Assembly: GCA_028288305.1 (NCBI GenBank)
Contig: JAQBOA010000016.1
Span: 62,001 to 126,000 of the forward strand
Length of the DNA: 64,000 nt
Source of the DNA: Mucilaginibacter sp.
Lineage (GTDB): Bacteria > Bacteroidota > Bacteroidia > Sphingobacteriales > Sphingobacteriaceae
Direction of reading: 5' to 3'
The notes under the pieces are model-generated. The model saw only the letters and a program-made list of their open reading frames with translations. It was not told the DNA's origin and made no database searches. The translations under genes were made by a program, and so were the position numbers. Positions 50,471 through 59,560 of this stretch are shown here, one piece after another. Position 1 is the first letter of the stretch; every line of letters starts with the position of its first letter.

Positions 50471-50932
50471 ATGACTTTAAATATTAAACCAGACCCGCAA
50501 CAGATACTTAAATCAGCAAAAAAAATATTGTTGATTGACTGGCCGGATCCCGGTGTTCCGCGTGCTTTGCTCAATGCGGGGTTCACTGTTTTCGGCTATA
50601 GCCCTGATGATTATTCGAAGGCCCATGTGGTTGATAATCTCCCACATGGTTTTGATGAAAAAAACAGCTTTCCTCCTCGTAACAAAGAGGAAAAAGGGTT
50701 TCTCATTTTTCAAAAACTTGATTACAGCCCGGACGCCATAGATATTGTTAATGTTTACCGCCCGGAGGAAGAACTTCCGGGAATTATTACAAGCCGCGTA
50801 TTACCATCTGGTGCAAAAGTATTGTGGCTGCACCCGCCGATTACATCTGCGCGTGCAAGGGATATTGCCGCTGAAAACGGCATTTTATTTATAGAGGGAG
50901 TGAACATTGCCGAAATAGCTTCGAAAATTTAA
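50471..50932 (+). CDS. CoA-binding domain protein
   Basis: 153 aa. Rossmann-type CoA-binding_2-like domain: KKILLIDWPDPGVPRALLNAGFTVFGYSPDDY, later DIVNVYRPEEELPGII and LWLHPPITSARARDIAAENG, with the usual INVFRxPEEV and QxGV blocks replaced by related ones. Probably binds a CoA or nucleotide ligand. Function unknown. Followed by two VOC genes with short gaps. Confidence 0.85.
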   Translation: MTLNIKPDPQQILKSAKKILLIDWPDPGVPRALLNAGFTVFGYSPDDYSKAHVVDNLPHGFDEKNSFPPRNKEEKGFLIFQKLDYSPDAIDIVNVYRPEEELPGIITSRVLPSGAKVLWLHPPITSARARDIAAENGILFIEGVNIAEIASKI

Positions 50933-50969
50933 ATTTTATTTTGGATGATGTTAATAAAAAATACTGAAA

Positions 50970-51395
50970 ATGGAGTCTACAATCACATTTGTGCCTGTGC
51001 TATCAATCAGCAGCGGAGTAACAGACATTGAATTTTATAAAAAAGCTTTTGGTGCCATAGAATTATGGCGGATTAATAATCCTGACGGCAGCGTACATGT
51101 TGCAGCGTTTTCAATAAATGGTGCAACGTTCCGTCTTCACGAAGAAAGTAAAAACGGTCGAAATTTAAGTCCTGATAAAACCGGCGGTACAACGGTAACA
51201 ATCGGCTTGAGTGTTGACGATGTGCATGTTGTGGTAGCACATGCTGTCGCGTCGGGAGCCATTGTGATCTCTCCGGTTACCGATTATGAATATGGCTACC
51301 GGCAGGGAGAGATAAAAGATCCATTGGGACATCACTGGCTTATTGAAAAGCTATTAAGCAAGGAAGCTTTAGATAACTTTTTAAATAATGCTTAA
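50970..51395 (+). CDS. VOC-family protein (PhnB/glyoxalase-like)
   Basis: 141 aa. A single VOC fold in the PhnB style: VPVLSISSGVTDIEFYKKAFGAIELWRI, RLHEESK, then DPLGHHWLIEKL. The metal-ligand pattern is only partly kept, so enzymatic activity is uncertain. Next to a second VOC gene 21 bp downstream. Confidence 0.88.
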   Translation: MESTITFVPVLSISSGVTDIEFYKKAFGAIELWRINNPDGSVHVAAFSINGATFRLHEESKNGRNLSPDKTGGTTVTIGLSVDDVHVVVAHAVASGAIVISPVTDYEYGYRQGEIKDPLGHHWLIEKLLSKEALDNFLNNA

Positions 51396-51416
51396 AACAT
51401 TTTTAAATAAAAAATC

Positions 51417-52142
51417 ATGAGTAATAATAACGGCCCCACACTTGGTAATGGCAAAATATGCTATATCGAAATCCCCTCTGTCAACATTGAAGGATCATCG
51501 TCTTTTTATCAAAGGATTTTTGGCTGGCATATCAGGACACGCGGTAATGGCAGTATCGCTTTTGATGACGGGATAGGCGAAGTAAGCGGCACCTGGGTAT
51601 TGGATCGTAAACCTTCAACTGAGGCGGGTTTAATGGTTTCTATTATGGTAGATAATATTGAGGAAATGATAAAGACATTAGAAGCCAACGGCAGCAAAAT
51701 AGTATATAAAATGGACCTTGGCGGTGATCAGTTTATAGCCTGGTTTACTGATCCTGCGGGAAATGTAATAAGTCTTTACCAGCACCCGGGTGGGGGAAAC
51801 GGGAAAATTTGTTATCTCGAAATCCCTGCTGCCGATATTAACAAATCCGCCGATTTTTATAAAGCTGTTTTCAATTGGCCTTTAAGAGATAAAGGCACCG
51901 AAGATGTATCCTTCGATGACGGCGTGGGTATAGTCAGCGGCATGTGGGTATTAGGTCGTAAACCATCACCGGAACCAGGTTTGCTGATCTATATTATGGT
52001 AGATAATGCTCAAGCCGCTGTAAACGCAGTAATCGCTAACGGAGGTAAAATAGTGCAACCGATAGGTATGGATGCTCCTGAAATTACAGCACGGTTTAGT
52101 GATCTTTTTGGAAATGTTTTAGGACTATATCAGCATCCTTAA
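51417..52142 (+). CDS. Tandem-VOC protein
   Basis: 241 aa made of two homologous VOC domains (about 10-125 and 128-241). Each starts GNGKICYIEIP / GNGKICYLEIP and ends FTDPAGNVISLYQHP / FSDLFGNVLGLYQHP, so it arose by internal duplication. Similar two-domain VOC proteins are called glyoxalase/bleomycin-resistance-like; the substrate is unknown. Confidence 0.9.
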   Translation: MSNNNGPTLGNGKICYIEIPSVNIEGSSSFYQRIFGWHIRTRGNGSIAFDDGIGEVSGTWVLDRKPSTEAGLMVSIMVDNIEEMIKTLEANGSKIVYKMDLGGDQFIAWFTDPAGNVISLYQHPGGGNGKICYLEIPAADINKSADFYKAVFNWPLRDKGTEDVSFDDGVGIVSGMWVLGRKPSPEPGLLIYIMVDNAQAAVNAVIANGGKIVQPIGMDAPEITARFSDLFGNVLGLYQHP

Positions 52143-52221
52143 ACTTTTCTCTTGAGATTAGTTTCAGAAAATTGCCGGTTATTTTATTTAATTTGACACC
52201 CAAACAACCCAATTATATTTT

Positions 52222-53886
52222 ATGAACAGACGGCATTTTGTAAAACTTTCTGCCACTACAACGGCGGCATTATTATTTAGCAGGATAACAGATGCAAGTT
52301 GCTATTATCCTTTGATAAATACGCCCGATGAAGTTTGGGGAAAGTTGGATGCCGGTTGGTTTAAATTGAAGCGAACAAATGGTTCTTTATTTACTTTTAA
52401 TGATATTGAGGTTAGCCTAAAAACCAATAACAATGCAAAGGGTGTATATATACAATCCCCATCACTGGCTTTAACTGGTATACGTTTGCATTGGAAACAC
52501 AATGTTAGCCAAACAACAAAATGTTTAGGCGACCATTGGGAACGTACTTATGGCGATGAAGGCTGGAAAACCATTGACGCCTCCACTAAAAATCCATGGT
52601 ATGTTCTCTTGCACGATAATGTACAAACTGCTTGTTTCGGTGTAAAAACAGGGTGTAATGCTATCTGCTGGTGGACGGTCAATACCGATGGCCTCGAATT
52701 AACCATAGATACACATTCGGGCGGTGTAGGGGTGCAACTTGGTTCCCGTAAACTGCATGCTGCAGATATTATTACTACCCAAAGTACAGCAACTGAAACG
52801 CCATTTATAACAGCACAGCGATTTTGTAAACTGATGTGCGAAAAGCCGCGTTTGCCTAAACAACCTGTTTACGGTATAAACGACTGGTATTATGCCTATG
52901 GCAATAATTCGCCAAAGCTGATAAAGGAACAAACTGCAATAATGGCCGAATTAGTAACCGACACAAACAATCGTCCGTTTTCGGTGATCGATGCAGGATG
53001 GGCGGCCTATTCTCCGCTGCTTCCCAACGATGGCGGCTGGGCAGATGATTTTTCAAAGCCTAACGATAAATTTAAAGATATGCATTTAATGGCCGGAGAT
53101 CTTGTAAAACTGGGCATGCGCCCGGGATTATGGACCCGCCCGCTATGTGCTAAATATAATGACAACCGTAATTTGCTTGCCCCGGTTATTAAGGGAAGAG
53201 ATGGTCCTAAAAATCCAGTACTTGATCCCACTATTCCTGAAAATATCGAAAGAATAAAAAACAATATCGCCATATATAAACAATGGGGGTTTGAAATGGT
53301 AAAGCATGATTATAGTACCTATGACATTACGGGCAAATGGGGTTTTGATATGAATGAAAGTATCACCACACCGGGCTGGAGCTTTAATGACAGAAGCAAA
53401 ACAACTGCCGAGATCATAAACCATTTATATCAATCAATCCGCGAGTCGGCAGACGATATGTACATCATTGGCTGCAATACCATGAGCCATTTATCAGCGG
53501 GGCTTTTTGAACTTAACCGCATTGGTGATGACACCAGCGGCAAAGAATGGGCAAGGACACGTAAAATGGGCGTTAATACAATGGGTTTCCGGATGCAGCA
53601 ACATAATGCTTTTTATGCAGCCGATGGGGATTGTGTTGGCTTAACTAACCAGGTACCCTGGGATAAAAACAAACAATGGATGCAACTGCTTGCCGAAAGC
53701 AGCGCTCCCCTATTTATTTCGGCACAGCCTGATGCCTTGGGCGCCGAACAAAAGGATTTTATTAAACAATGTTTTGCTAAAGCAGCAAAAGTTCAACCTG
53801 TAGGTGAACCTTTGGATTGGCTAACCAATACATTGCCTGCCAAATGGAAATTAAATAACCGAGAGGTTGATTTTGATTGGGGATAG
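52222..53886 (+). CDS. Exported GH36/alpha-galactosidase-like glycosidase
   Basis: 554 aa. The N-terminus NRRHFVKLSATTTAALLF resembles a Tat-type signal. An N-terminal beta domain (about 40-205) precedes a TIM-barrel: PVYGINDWYYAYGNN, SVIDAGW, RPGLWTRPL and FEMVKHDYSTYDI, where D363 fits the nucleophile of GH36/GH27-like enzymes. A TNQVPWDKNKQWMQLLAESSAPLFIS block follows. The usual C-terminal beta domain is absent or short. Probably cleaves alpha-galactosides or related sugars in the periplasm. Confidence 0.78.
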   Translation: MNRRHFVKLSATTTAALLFSRITDASCYYPLINTPDEVWGKLDAGWFKLKRTNGSLFTFNDIEVSLKTNNNAKGVYIQSPSLALTGIRLHWKHNVSQTTKCLGDHWERTYGDEGWKTIDASTKNPWYVLLHDNVQTACFGVKTGCNAICWWTVNTDGLELTIDTHSGGVGVQLGSRKLHAADIITTQSTATETPFITAQRFCKLMCEKPRLPKQPVYGINDWYYAYGNNSPKLIKEQTAIMAELVTDTNNRPFSVIDAGWAAYSPLLPNDGGWADDFSKPNDKFKDMHLMAGDLVKLGMRPGLWTRPLCAKYNDNRNLLAPVIKGRDGPKNPVLDPTIPENIERIKNNIAIYKQWGFEMVKHDYSTYDITGKWGFDMNESITTPGWSFNDRSKTTAEIINHLYQSIRESADDMYIIGCNTMSHLSAGLFELNRIGDDTSGKEWARTRKMGVNTMGFRMQQHNAFYAADGDCVGLTNQVPWDKNKQWMQLLAESSAPLFISAQPDALGAEQKDFIKQCFAKAAKVQPVGEPLDWLTNTLPAKWKLNNREVDFDWG

Positions 53887-54021
53887 AATTTCAAGCAGAC
53901 AGATTCTGGTTTTTGAAAGTTATTCAACAGGCTTAGTCTCTTTAACTTATTTATTAAAAAATAAATAAGGCTATTCTTTATCATGCCAATTCTTATTAAA
54001 TTAGATGAAACATTTATACAG

Positions 54022-54549
54022 ATGAAAAAGAGGCAGTTATACCCAAGTTTAACATTTTGGGTGCTATTGTTGTTAGCTATAAACGTTGCGATTTCGTGTA
54101 AACAAAGACCGACACATTTAAGTGTTCCAGATAGTGCACGTGTAAAAGACAGTGTAAGCAGGATGGCAGCAAATATGGCGCGGGATATTTCTAAAAAAGG
54201 TCCTGCTGCCTGGCTTGATTACTTTGAAAACACTCCCGGATTTTTTATGGCATCCCAGGGCGAACTTGTTTTCGCGGATTATCAATCAGCCCAAAGATTT
54301 ATATTAAATACACTCGATAAAGAGATCAGTAAAATATCACTCCGGTGGAACAATCTAAGAGTTGATCCCCTTGCTTCGGATTTAGCTTTTATAGGTGCCG
54401 ATTTTCATGAAGACCTAAGCAGTATAAGCGGTAAGATTATATCTATAGATGGTTATTTTACCGCTATGGCATCGCTTAGCAATAATAGGTGGAAACTAAG
54501 AAACCTTCATTGGTCAATTAAGGCGTCAATAAATCCTGTAACTAAATAA
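54022..54549 (+). CDS. Lipoprotein with SnoaL/DUF4440-like domain
   Basis: 175 aa from ATG 54022 (MKKRQLYPSLTFWVLLLLAINVAISC), a lipoprotein signal; an ATG 13 codons earlier does not improve it. The mature part is a cone-like alpha/beta fold (helical start, then strands ending SNNRWKLRNLHWSIK), which fits the SnoaL/DUF4440 class. Ligand unknown. Confidence 0.7.
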   Translation: MKKRQLYPSLTFWVLLLLAINVAISCKQRPTHLSVPDSARVKDSVSRMAANMARDISKKGPAAWLDYFENTPGFFMASQGELVFADYQSAQRFILNTLDKEISKISLRWNNLRVDPLASDLAFIGADFHEDLSSISGKIISIDGYFTAMASLSNNRWKLRNLHWSIKASINPVTK

Positions 54550-54572
54550 CAATGCCTAACCATCTCCAGGTT

Positions 54573-54917
54573 TTATTTGGCATTTATTTGATCCGGCTGT
54601 GAAATTTCTATTACCGGCTTATTTTTTCTTAATAAAAAGACCCCTGTTATACAAAGTGGTTTACCTTTTAATGAAGCCCAGTCCAGGCTAATCTTATTTC
54701 CTTTTATTACCACATTATACTTTTGTTTTGGATAGGCCCTGCCCATATTTAATAAGGTAAGTGTATCGCTAAAAATATGCAACGAATAAACAGTGTCGCA
54801 AAGTGTACCTGTTTTACCCAGGTTTTTTTTGAATTCTACTTTCGAAAAGGCATGTTGCGCTTTTACTGTTATTGTAGCGGTTACAATAACTAAAATCACA
54901 AGTAGAATTTTTTTCAT
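54573..54917 (-). CDS. Exported small hypothetical protein
   Basis: 114 aa with a signal peptide (about 1-20, ending VKAQ). The mature part (KVEFKKNLGKTGTLCDTVYSLHIFSDTLTLLNMGRAYPKQ) looks beta-rich and OB-like, with two cysteines. Its layout recalls short periplasmic OB-fold proteins, but I cannot name the family. Converges on the lipoprotein gene with a 23-bp gap. Confidence 0.75.
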   Translation of the reverse strand: MKKILLVILVIVTATITVKAQHAFSKVEFKKNLGKTGTLCDTVYSLHIFSDTLTLLNMGRAYPKQKYNVVIKGNKISLDWASLKGKPLCITGVFLLRKNKPVIEISQPDQINAK

Positions 54918-54980
54918 GATCTTTTATTTTTAACTAAAGCCGGCAAATGTTTAAACCGGATTTTATAAGGATAACAACAA

Positions 54981-55802
54981 CTATCGCGTATTGATTTCCT
55001 TCCGGTATATTTTTATTGCCCGCTCTATCGAAGCAGCAATGGCATTTTGTCCCCTTGCTGAATTCAGATATTTTTCTTCAACAGGGTTGTTTATATATCC
55101 TGTTTCAACTAAAACTGCAGGCATAGCGCTATGGGCTAATACTAAAACACCCTGTTCCTTTACCCCAAGACTTTTTCGGTCATCATAGTTCACAAATTCT
55201 TTATTAAGTATCTCACCAAATAAAACACTTTGCCTGCGGTATTTTTGCATGAAAGTATTTAAAACAATCAGAGCAGAAGGATCTCTTTCACTATACCCGT
55301 CATAATTTTTCCTGTAATCTTTTTCAATATAGATAGAAGCGTTTTCTCTTAATGCCTCCATTTGTTCTTCTTTGCGATGAAAGCCGTATACTAAAAACAA
55401 TACACCTTTTTCTTTATGAGAATTTTTTGCAGTGCCTTCCGGGGATGAGTTGCAATGGATAGAAATAAACAAGTTAGCATCATTTTTATTTGCAATTTCC
55501 GAGCGTCTGTTTAATTCAATAAATTTATCACTGCTTCGGGTCATTACAACATTTACATCGTCCATATCATTTTCAAGCAATTTCTGTACTTTTTTAGCTA
55601 TAGCTAAAGCAACATTTTTTTCTAAAGAATATGATCCGTGTGCACCTGGATCTTTCCCTCCATGCCCGGCGTCAATAACAATAGTTTTAAACCTAAAGTA
55701 CGCTTTTGGATGCTGGCCCATCCCGCTTAAGGCAGTAGATAATAAATATAGAAATAAGGTATAACTAATAAATATCTTTAAAATTTTGCCGTTTTTAATC
55801 AT
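54981..55802 (-). CDS. N-acetylmuramoyl-L-alanine amidase (amidase_3)
   Basis: 273 aa. Signal-anchor-like N-terminus (about 8-30), then an AmiC-type catalytic domain: IVIDAGHGGKDPGA (Zn His), EKNVALAIA, LFISIHCNSSP (Zn His) and VLVETGYINNPVEEKYL (catalytic Glu). No LysM or AMIN domain. Cleaves septal peptidoglycan stem peptides in related systems; a division role is inferred. Different fold from the amidase at 19934-20758. Confidence 0.93.
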   Translation of the reverse strand: MIKNGKILKIFISYTLFLYLLSTALSGMGQHPKAYFRFKTIVIDAGHGGKDPGAHGSYSLEKNVALAIAKKVQKLLENDMDDVNVVMTRSSDKFIELNRRSEIANKNDANLFISIHCNSSPEGTAKNSHKEKGVLFLVYGFHRKEEQMEALRENASIYIEKDYRKNYDGYSERDPSALIVLNTFMQKYRRQSVLFGEILNKEFVNYDDRKSLGVKEQGVLVLAHSAMPAVLVETGYINNPVEEKYLNSARGQNAIAASIERAIKIYRKEINTR

Positions 55803-55840
55803 TAGGTAGATAAAGAGTAGTACAAATAAATTGTTTCAAT

Positions 55841-56281
55841 CTATTTTTCAATTGCCTTATTGCATTTGGGGCATAACCCACTGGCATATAACGTAAATCC
55901 TTCTGATTTAAAGCCGGCAGGAAGCTTTATTGGAGGTAAATTGAGATCATCTAAACAATATACATTTTTACAGGCAGTACAATTAAAATGAAGGTGTTCA
56001 TCATGGTGGTGATTTTCTTCGCAATCAGACGAACACATTGCATAATTTGCCGTACCATTTAAATCGAACACTTTATGAATAATTCCTTTTTCCTCAAAGG
56101 CACTCAAAATCCGGTACAAGGTAACCCTATCAATATCACTCATCACACCTTCCAGATCCGGTTGTGAAGTAGCCACATTTTTTGCCGATAACATGGACAG
56201 CACCTTAAGCCGCGGCCCCGTTTTCTTTAAGTGGTGTTTTTCTAACAACACTTCAAAATTATTTTTATGGGATAGAGCCAT
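55841..56281 (-). CDS. Fur-family metal-responsive regulator
   Basis: 146 aa. Winged-helix N-terminus (HLKKTGPRLKVLSMLSAKN, then DRVTLYRILSAFEEKGIIHKV), and a metal site with HHHDEHLHFNCTACKNVYCLDD and a C-terminal CPKC. The two CxxC pairs fit a structural zinc. Fur, Zur or PerR cannot be told apart from sequence alone. The His-rich loop suits zinc or peroxide sensing. A palindrome in its own promoter suggests autoregulation. Confidence 0.92.
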   Translation of the reverse strand: MALSHKNNFEVLLEKHHLKKTGPRLKVLSMLSAKNVATSQPDLEGVMSDIDRVTLYRILSAFEEKGIIHKVFDLNGTANYAMCSSDCEENHHHDEHLHFNCTACKNVYCLDDLNLPPIKLPAGFKSEGFTLYASGLCPKCNKAIEK

Positions 56282-56308
56282 TTAGACAATAAATAGATTT
56301 ATAGGATG

Positions 56309-56342
56309 CAAATTTAGTAAGAATAAATTTACATCATGTAAA
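56309..56342 (-). promoter_or_regulatory. Promoter and palindromic box upstream of the Fur-family gene
   Basis: The minus-strand -7 box TAAATTTG (56309-56316) matches TAnnTTTG. A perfect 15-bp palindrome TTTACAT-C-ATGTAAA (56328-56342) lies just upstream of it, at the -33 area. This is the arrangement expected for Fur-family autorepression. The rest of the 362-bp gap to 56643 holds only a small imperfect hairpin (CCGGAAATT/AATTCCGG near 56348). Confidence 0.6.
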
Positions 56343-56643
56343 AGACCGGAAATTCGAAATACAGCTAATTCCGGATATAGATGTTTGTAATTTGTTTGTA
56401 AAATGAAATAGGCCCAGGGTATAAAATACCAATATATAATGTAATAATGGTCATATTTCACTCTAGTAAGGGATTAGCCAAAAACCCTAAACCAAATAGC
56501 GGCAAACTTGTTATAAAAAGCGGACTATAGCACAATGGATTGCACATAATATGGGGTAATCATTATCATATTATCGAAACTTAAATTATATTTAATGCCT
56601 TTCATGTTACATAATTTATTAATGCCTATTTAATGATTTTTTA

Positions 56644-57345
56644 ATGTTTGATCTATTATTACTTTTACGAACGAAAATTAATGCCGTGGAAACCACAATA
56701 CCAACGCCATCACTAAAAGATAACTGGAAAAAAATTTGGCATTCACGTCCCCGGCGTAATAAAATGATCATTGGAACCTTATTAATGCTATTAGTAGTAT
56801 TCATACTGCCGCTTTTTTTTAACCATATTGAGAAAAGAAACGGCATATTGTTAAATGATTGGCTATTAAACCACATTCAGCCTCATAATGTATCTGTATT
56901 AATTTTTGCAATTATATGGAGCATGATATTTTTAACAGTGATCCGGGCTATATATAATCCAGCAATTTATATTACTTATTGCTGGACACTAATATTTGTT
57001 TGTCTTACGCGGTTGATGACTATAAGCCTGGTGCCTCTTAATCCCCCCGTTGGGTTTATTACATTAACAGATCCGTTAACTTCTGTTTTTTACGGAAACG
57101 CAGTTATTACAAAAGATTTGTTTTTTTCGGGGCACACAGCCACACTTACCTTAATTTTTTTATGCCTGGAAAAAAAATTAGATAAGTTGATTGCTTTGCT
57201 GGCCGTAATTGTAGTTGCCTTTTTATTACTGGTACAGCATATACATTACACAATTGATATTTTAGCAGCACCAATAATAGTTTATGCGCTCTACCGTATG
57301 ACACATTATTTTCTTTATAAATGGCATAAATGGACAGGGATATAA
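56644..57345 (+). CDS. Sphingomyelin-synthase-like (PAP2_C) membrane protein
   Basis: 233 aa with about six membrane helices. The catalytic blocks of sphingomyelin synthases are matched: KDLFFSGHTATLTL (His about 164) and HIHYTIDILAAP (His 201 and Asp 205, the H-x3-D pair), with LTRLMTISLVPLNPP as a plausible earlier block. These enzymes move a phospho-head group between lipids such as phosphatidyl compounds and ceramide. Sphingobacteria make sphingolipids, so a phosphosphingolipid synthase is plausible; the head group is unknown. Confidence 0.75.
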   Translation: MFDLLLLLRTKINAVETTIPTPSLKDNWKKIWHSRPRRNKMIIGTLLMLLVVFILPLFFNHIEKRNGILLNDWLLNHIQPHNVSVLIFAIIWSMIFLTVIRAIYNPAIYITYCWTLIFVCLTRLMTISLVPLNPPVGFITLTDPLTSVFYGNAVITKDLFFSGHTATLTLIFLCLEKKLDKLIALLAVIVVAFLLLVQHIHYTIDILAAPIIVYALYRMTHYFLYKWHKWTGI

Positions 57346-57396
57346 ATAAAATATAATCGGAAAAGTAAATAATTATTCTGTTATTTTAACATCGCT

Positions 57397-58161
57397 TTAT
57401 TTTATCTTCACATACACATGTTTAGTATTGCCCTTTCCTGATTCTCTTTCATCAAATTCGAATTTATTTAAACTTTTAATAAGGGGCAGCATTTTAGGGT
57501 ATCCATAATTCCTTGAATCGAAATCGGGTTTCTTTTTTAGTATCTGGTTGCCAAGATTACCTAAGTAAGCCCAGCCGTTTTCGTCAGCAAGGTCGGTAAT
57601 GCTATCTTTTACCAGCTTTACCAGTTCCTGGCCAACTTTATCGATCGGCTCCGATTTTTTAGCGCCCCGTTTTTTACTTGGCCTTGTTTTACGGTCCTCA
57701 TCAGGACTCGCGGCTGCGTCGTCCTTCAATATCTCAATATAAATGAATTTGTCGCAAGCGGTAATAAATGGGATAAGTGTTTTTTTCTCACCTATGCCAA
57801 TAACTTTCATCCCCGCTTCACGCAGCCTTATGGCAAGTCGCGTAAAATCACTGTCGCTTGATACGATACAAAAACCGTCAACTTTACCAGAGTATAAAAT
57901 ATCCATGGCATCAATGATCATAGCGCTGTCACTTGAGTTTTTTCCGGTCGAATAGCTATATTGCTGTACTGGTGTAATAGCATTTTCCAGCAAAACGGTT
58001 TTCCAGCCTGAAACAGTTGGTTTGGTCCAGTCAGCATATATTCTTTTAAAGGTTGGGGTACCGTATTTCGCTATTTCTTCAAACATCTGCTTAACATTAG
58101 CATATGGAACATTATCGGCATCAATTAAAACAGCCAGCCTTAAATCTTTGATAGTATCCAT
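57397..58161 (-). CDS. NYN-domain/OST-HTH (LabA-like) putative ribonuclease
   Basis: 254 aa from ATG 58159-58161 (MDTIKDLRLAVLIDADNVPYANVKQ); the frame is open 19 codons further. NYN (PIN-like) domain with acidic residues in LIDADNVP, SSDSAMIIDAMDIL and IVSSDSDFTRLAIRL (about 10-130). A Lys/Arg-rich linker and a C-terminal OST-HTH/LOTUS-like domain (about 185-254; WAYLGNLGNQILKKKPDF) follow. Likely a metal-dependent RNase acting on RNA; target unknown. Confidence 0.9.
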   Translation of the reverse strand: MDTIKDLRLAVLIDADNVPYANVKQMFEEIAKYGTPTFKRIYADWTKPTVSGWKTVLLENAITPVQQYSYSTGKNSSDSAMIIDAMDILYSGKVDGFCIVSSDSDFTRLAIRLREAGMKVIGIGEKKTLIPFITACDKFIYIEILKDDAAASPDEDRKTRPSKKRGAKKSEPIDKVGQELVKLVKDSITDLADENGWAYLGNLGNQILKKKPDFDSRNYGYPKMLPLIKSLNKFEFDERESGKGNTKHVYVKIK

Positions 58162-58239
58162 GTTTAATAATTTATAACTAATATACAATTGGTATGGTAG
58201 GTATGGAAGGCAACACATTAATGCTATCAGTAAAGATAT

Positions 58240-58274
58240 AAAAAAATCAGCCCTTTGCTGCTATCAGAGGGCTG
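58240..58274 (-). terminator. Rho-independent terminator upstream of the NYN gene
   Basis: On the minus strand CAGCCCT and AGGGCTG form a perfect 7-bp stem with a 13-nt loop, followed by A and a run of seven T. It points toward the NYN gene, about 80 bp before its ATG. No complete minus-strand gene lies close upstream, so it may be an attenuator or stop antisense transcripts. The rest of the 369-bp gap shows only AT-rich DNA. Confidence 0.65.
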
Positions 58275-58501
58275 CCTCGGCCTGTATTATAGTAATACGT
58301 ATATTTCCCAAAATCGATATCCCTTTAAAAATGAAAAATATCAGATTACATATTCTTAATTTAATTGGTAGAACCTTATAGAATAATGCCACATTTATGT
58401 AATTTCTGAAAGAAAAAAGAAAACCATCTTGCAGATATTAAAGCATAAGAAAATGAGCACTTTATGATCTTAAAAATAATTTTAACACGTTAATTTTTTA
58501 A

Positions 58502-58509
58502 TATATTTG
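58502..58509 (+). promoter_or_regulatory. -7 promoter box for the methyltransferase gene
   Basis: TATATTTG matches TAnnTTTG, 21 bases before the ATG at 58531. Confidence 0.5.
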
Positions 58510-58530
58510 TATAAGTCAATCCATTAAACA

Positions 58531-59151
58531 ATGAGCAAATATAAAGACTATGGATATCACAATGATCAACCTACATATACCTTTGACTACCTCCAACAGC
58601 CTATACTTTCGCTGTTAAATAAAAGCAAAAACTCTTGTATATTAGATTTAGGCTGCGGAAACGGTTATTGGGTTAGTTACCTTATTTCGAAAGGTTATAA
58701 TGCATACGGGATTGATGCATCAGAAAGTGGTATTACATTAGCCAATAAAAAAAACCCAGGGAGGTTCTTTGTCCAGGATTTATCTACAGATAGGTTGCCG
58801 GAAGGCCTTCAAAATTTAACATTTGATACAATCATTTCAACAGAAGTGATTGAGCATTTATATGACCCTGAAGGCTTTATTAATTTTTGTAAACAAGTAT
58901 TAAAAAGTAATGGTGAAATAATTATATCAACACCCTACCACGGTTATTTAAAAAACCTTAGCTTAGGCATTTTTAATAAATGGGATGCCCATTTTGGCCC
59001 TATGTGGCTTGGGGGTCACGTAAAATTTTGGTCAAAGGCAACATTAAGCCGTATATTAACCAAGGTAGGTTTTACTGTTATTGCTTTTAAAGGTTGCGGC
59101 CGGTTTCCATATTTTTGGAAATCCATGATCATCAAAGCTAAAATATTTTGA
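58531..59151 (+). CDS. Class I SAM-dependent methyltransferase
   Basis: 206 aa. The SAM-binding Rossmann core is ILDLGCGNGYWVSYLISKGYNAYGIDAS (motif I, then the acidic residue of motif II), then TFDTIISTEVIEHLYDPEGFINFCKQVLKSNGEIIISTPY (UbiE/Methyltransf_11 style). HFGPMWLGGHVKFWSKATL and GFTVIAFKGCGRFPYFWKSM follow, as in small-molecule or sugar methyltransferases. Substrate unknown. Possible origin in a polysaccharide locus, not shown here. Confidence 0.9.
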   Translation: MSKYKDYGYHNDQPTYTFDYLQQPILSLLNKSKNSCILDLGCGNGYWVSYLISKGYNAYGIDASESGITLANKKNPGRFFVQDLSTDRLPEGLQNLTFDTIISTEVIEHLYDPEGFINFCKQVLKSNGEIIISTPYHGYLKNLSLGIFNKWDAHFGPMWLGGHVKFWSKATLSRILTKVGFTVIAFKGCGRFPYFWKSMIIKAKIF

Positions 59152-59175
59152 AAAGTCAATTTCCTTTATTTATAC

Positions 59176-59560
59176 TTACCATAATGAATTGAAGAAATGC
59201 ACTTGCCTTGGTTGCTTGAATCCATTTAGTGAACTCAATTTGTCCCGCACGCTTTCGGCGTGATAAACAGGGGAAAAATCAGCGACCTTATTAATTGAAT
59301 AAACCGACTTGTAGCCACTAGCGTCATTACCATACCAATGCTGGGTAATAGCGAAAACTTTTACACCGTTTCCTGCTTTCGATTTAATATCTCTGAGCCA
59401 AAACCAAAAGCGGAGTGTTTTTTGTTTTTAGGATCCTGAAAATAAACCAGGTATTGTTTAATACCCGGTTTTGACGCTGACGTGATTAGATGGTTATCTT
59501 GTAACCGTATAGTATCTGTTTGTGCATTAGCTGTAAAGTGATTACACAGGCGAATAAAAA
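59176..59560 (-). pseudogene. Remnant of an exported protein gene
   Basis: Two frames join into one protein: HFTANAQTDTIRLQDNHLIT starts like a mature exported protein after its signal. After a frameshift near 59395-59410 it continues LRDIKSKAGNGVKVFAITQH through to HFFNSLW and the TAA at 59176-59178. No start codon remains; its 5' end merges into the neighbouring PD40 remnant. It resembles DUF3108-like exported Bacteroidota proteins, but this is a weak call. Confidence 0.65.
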
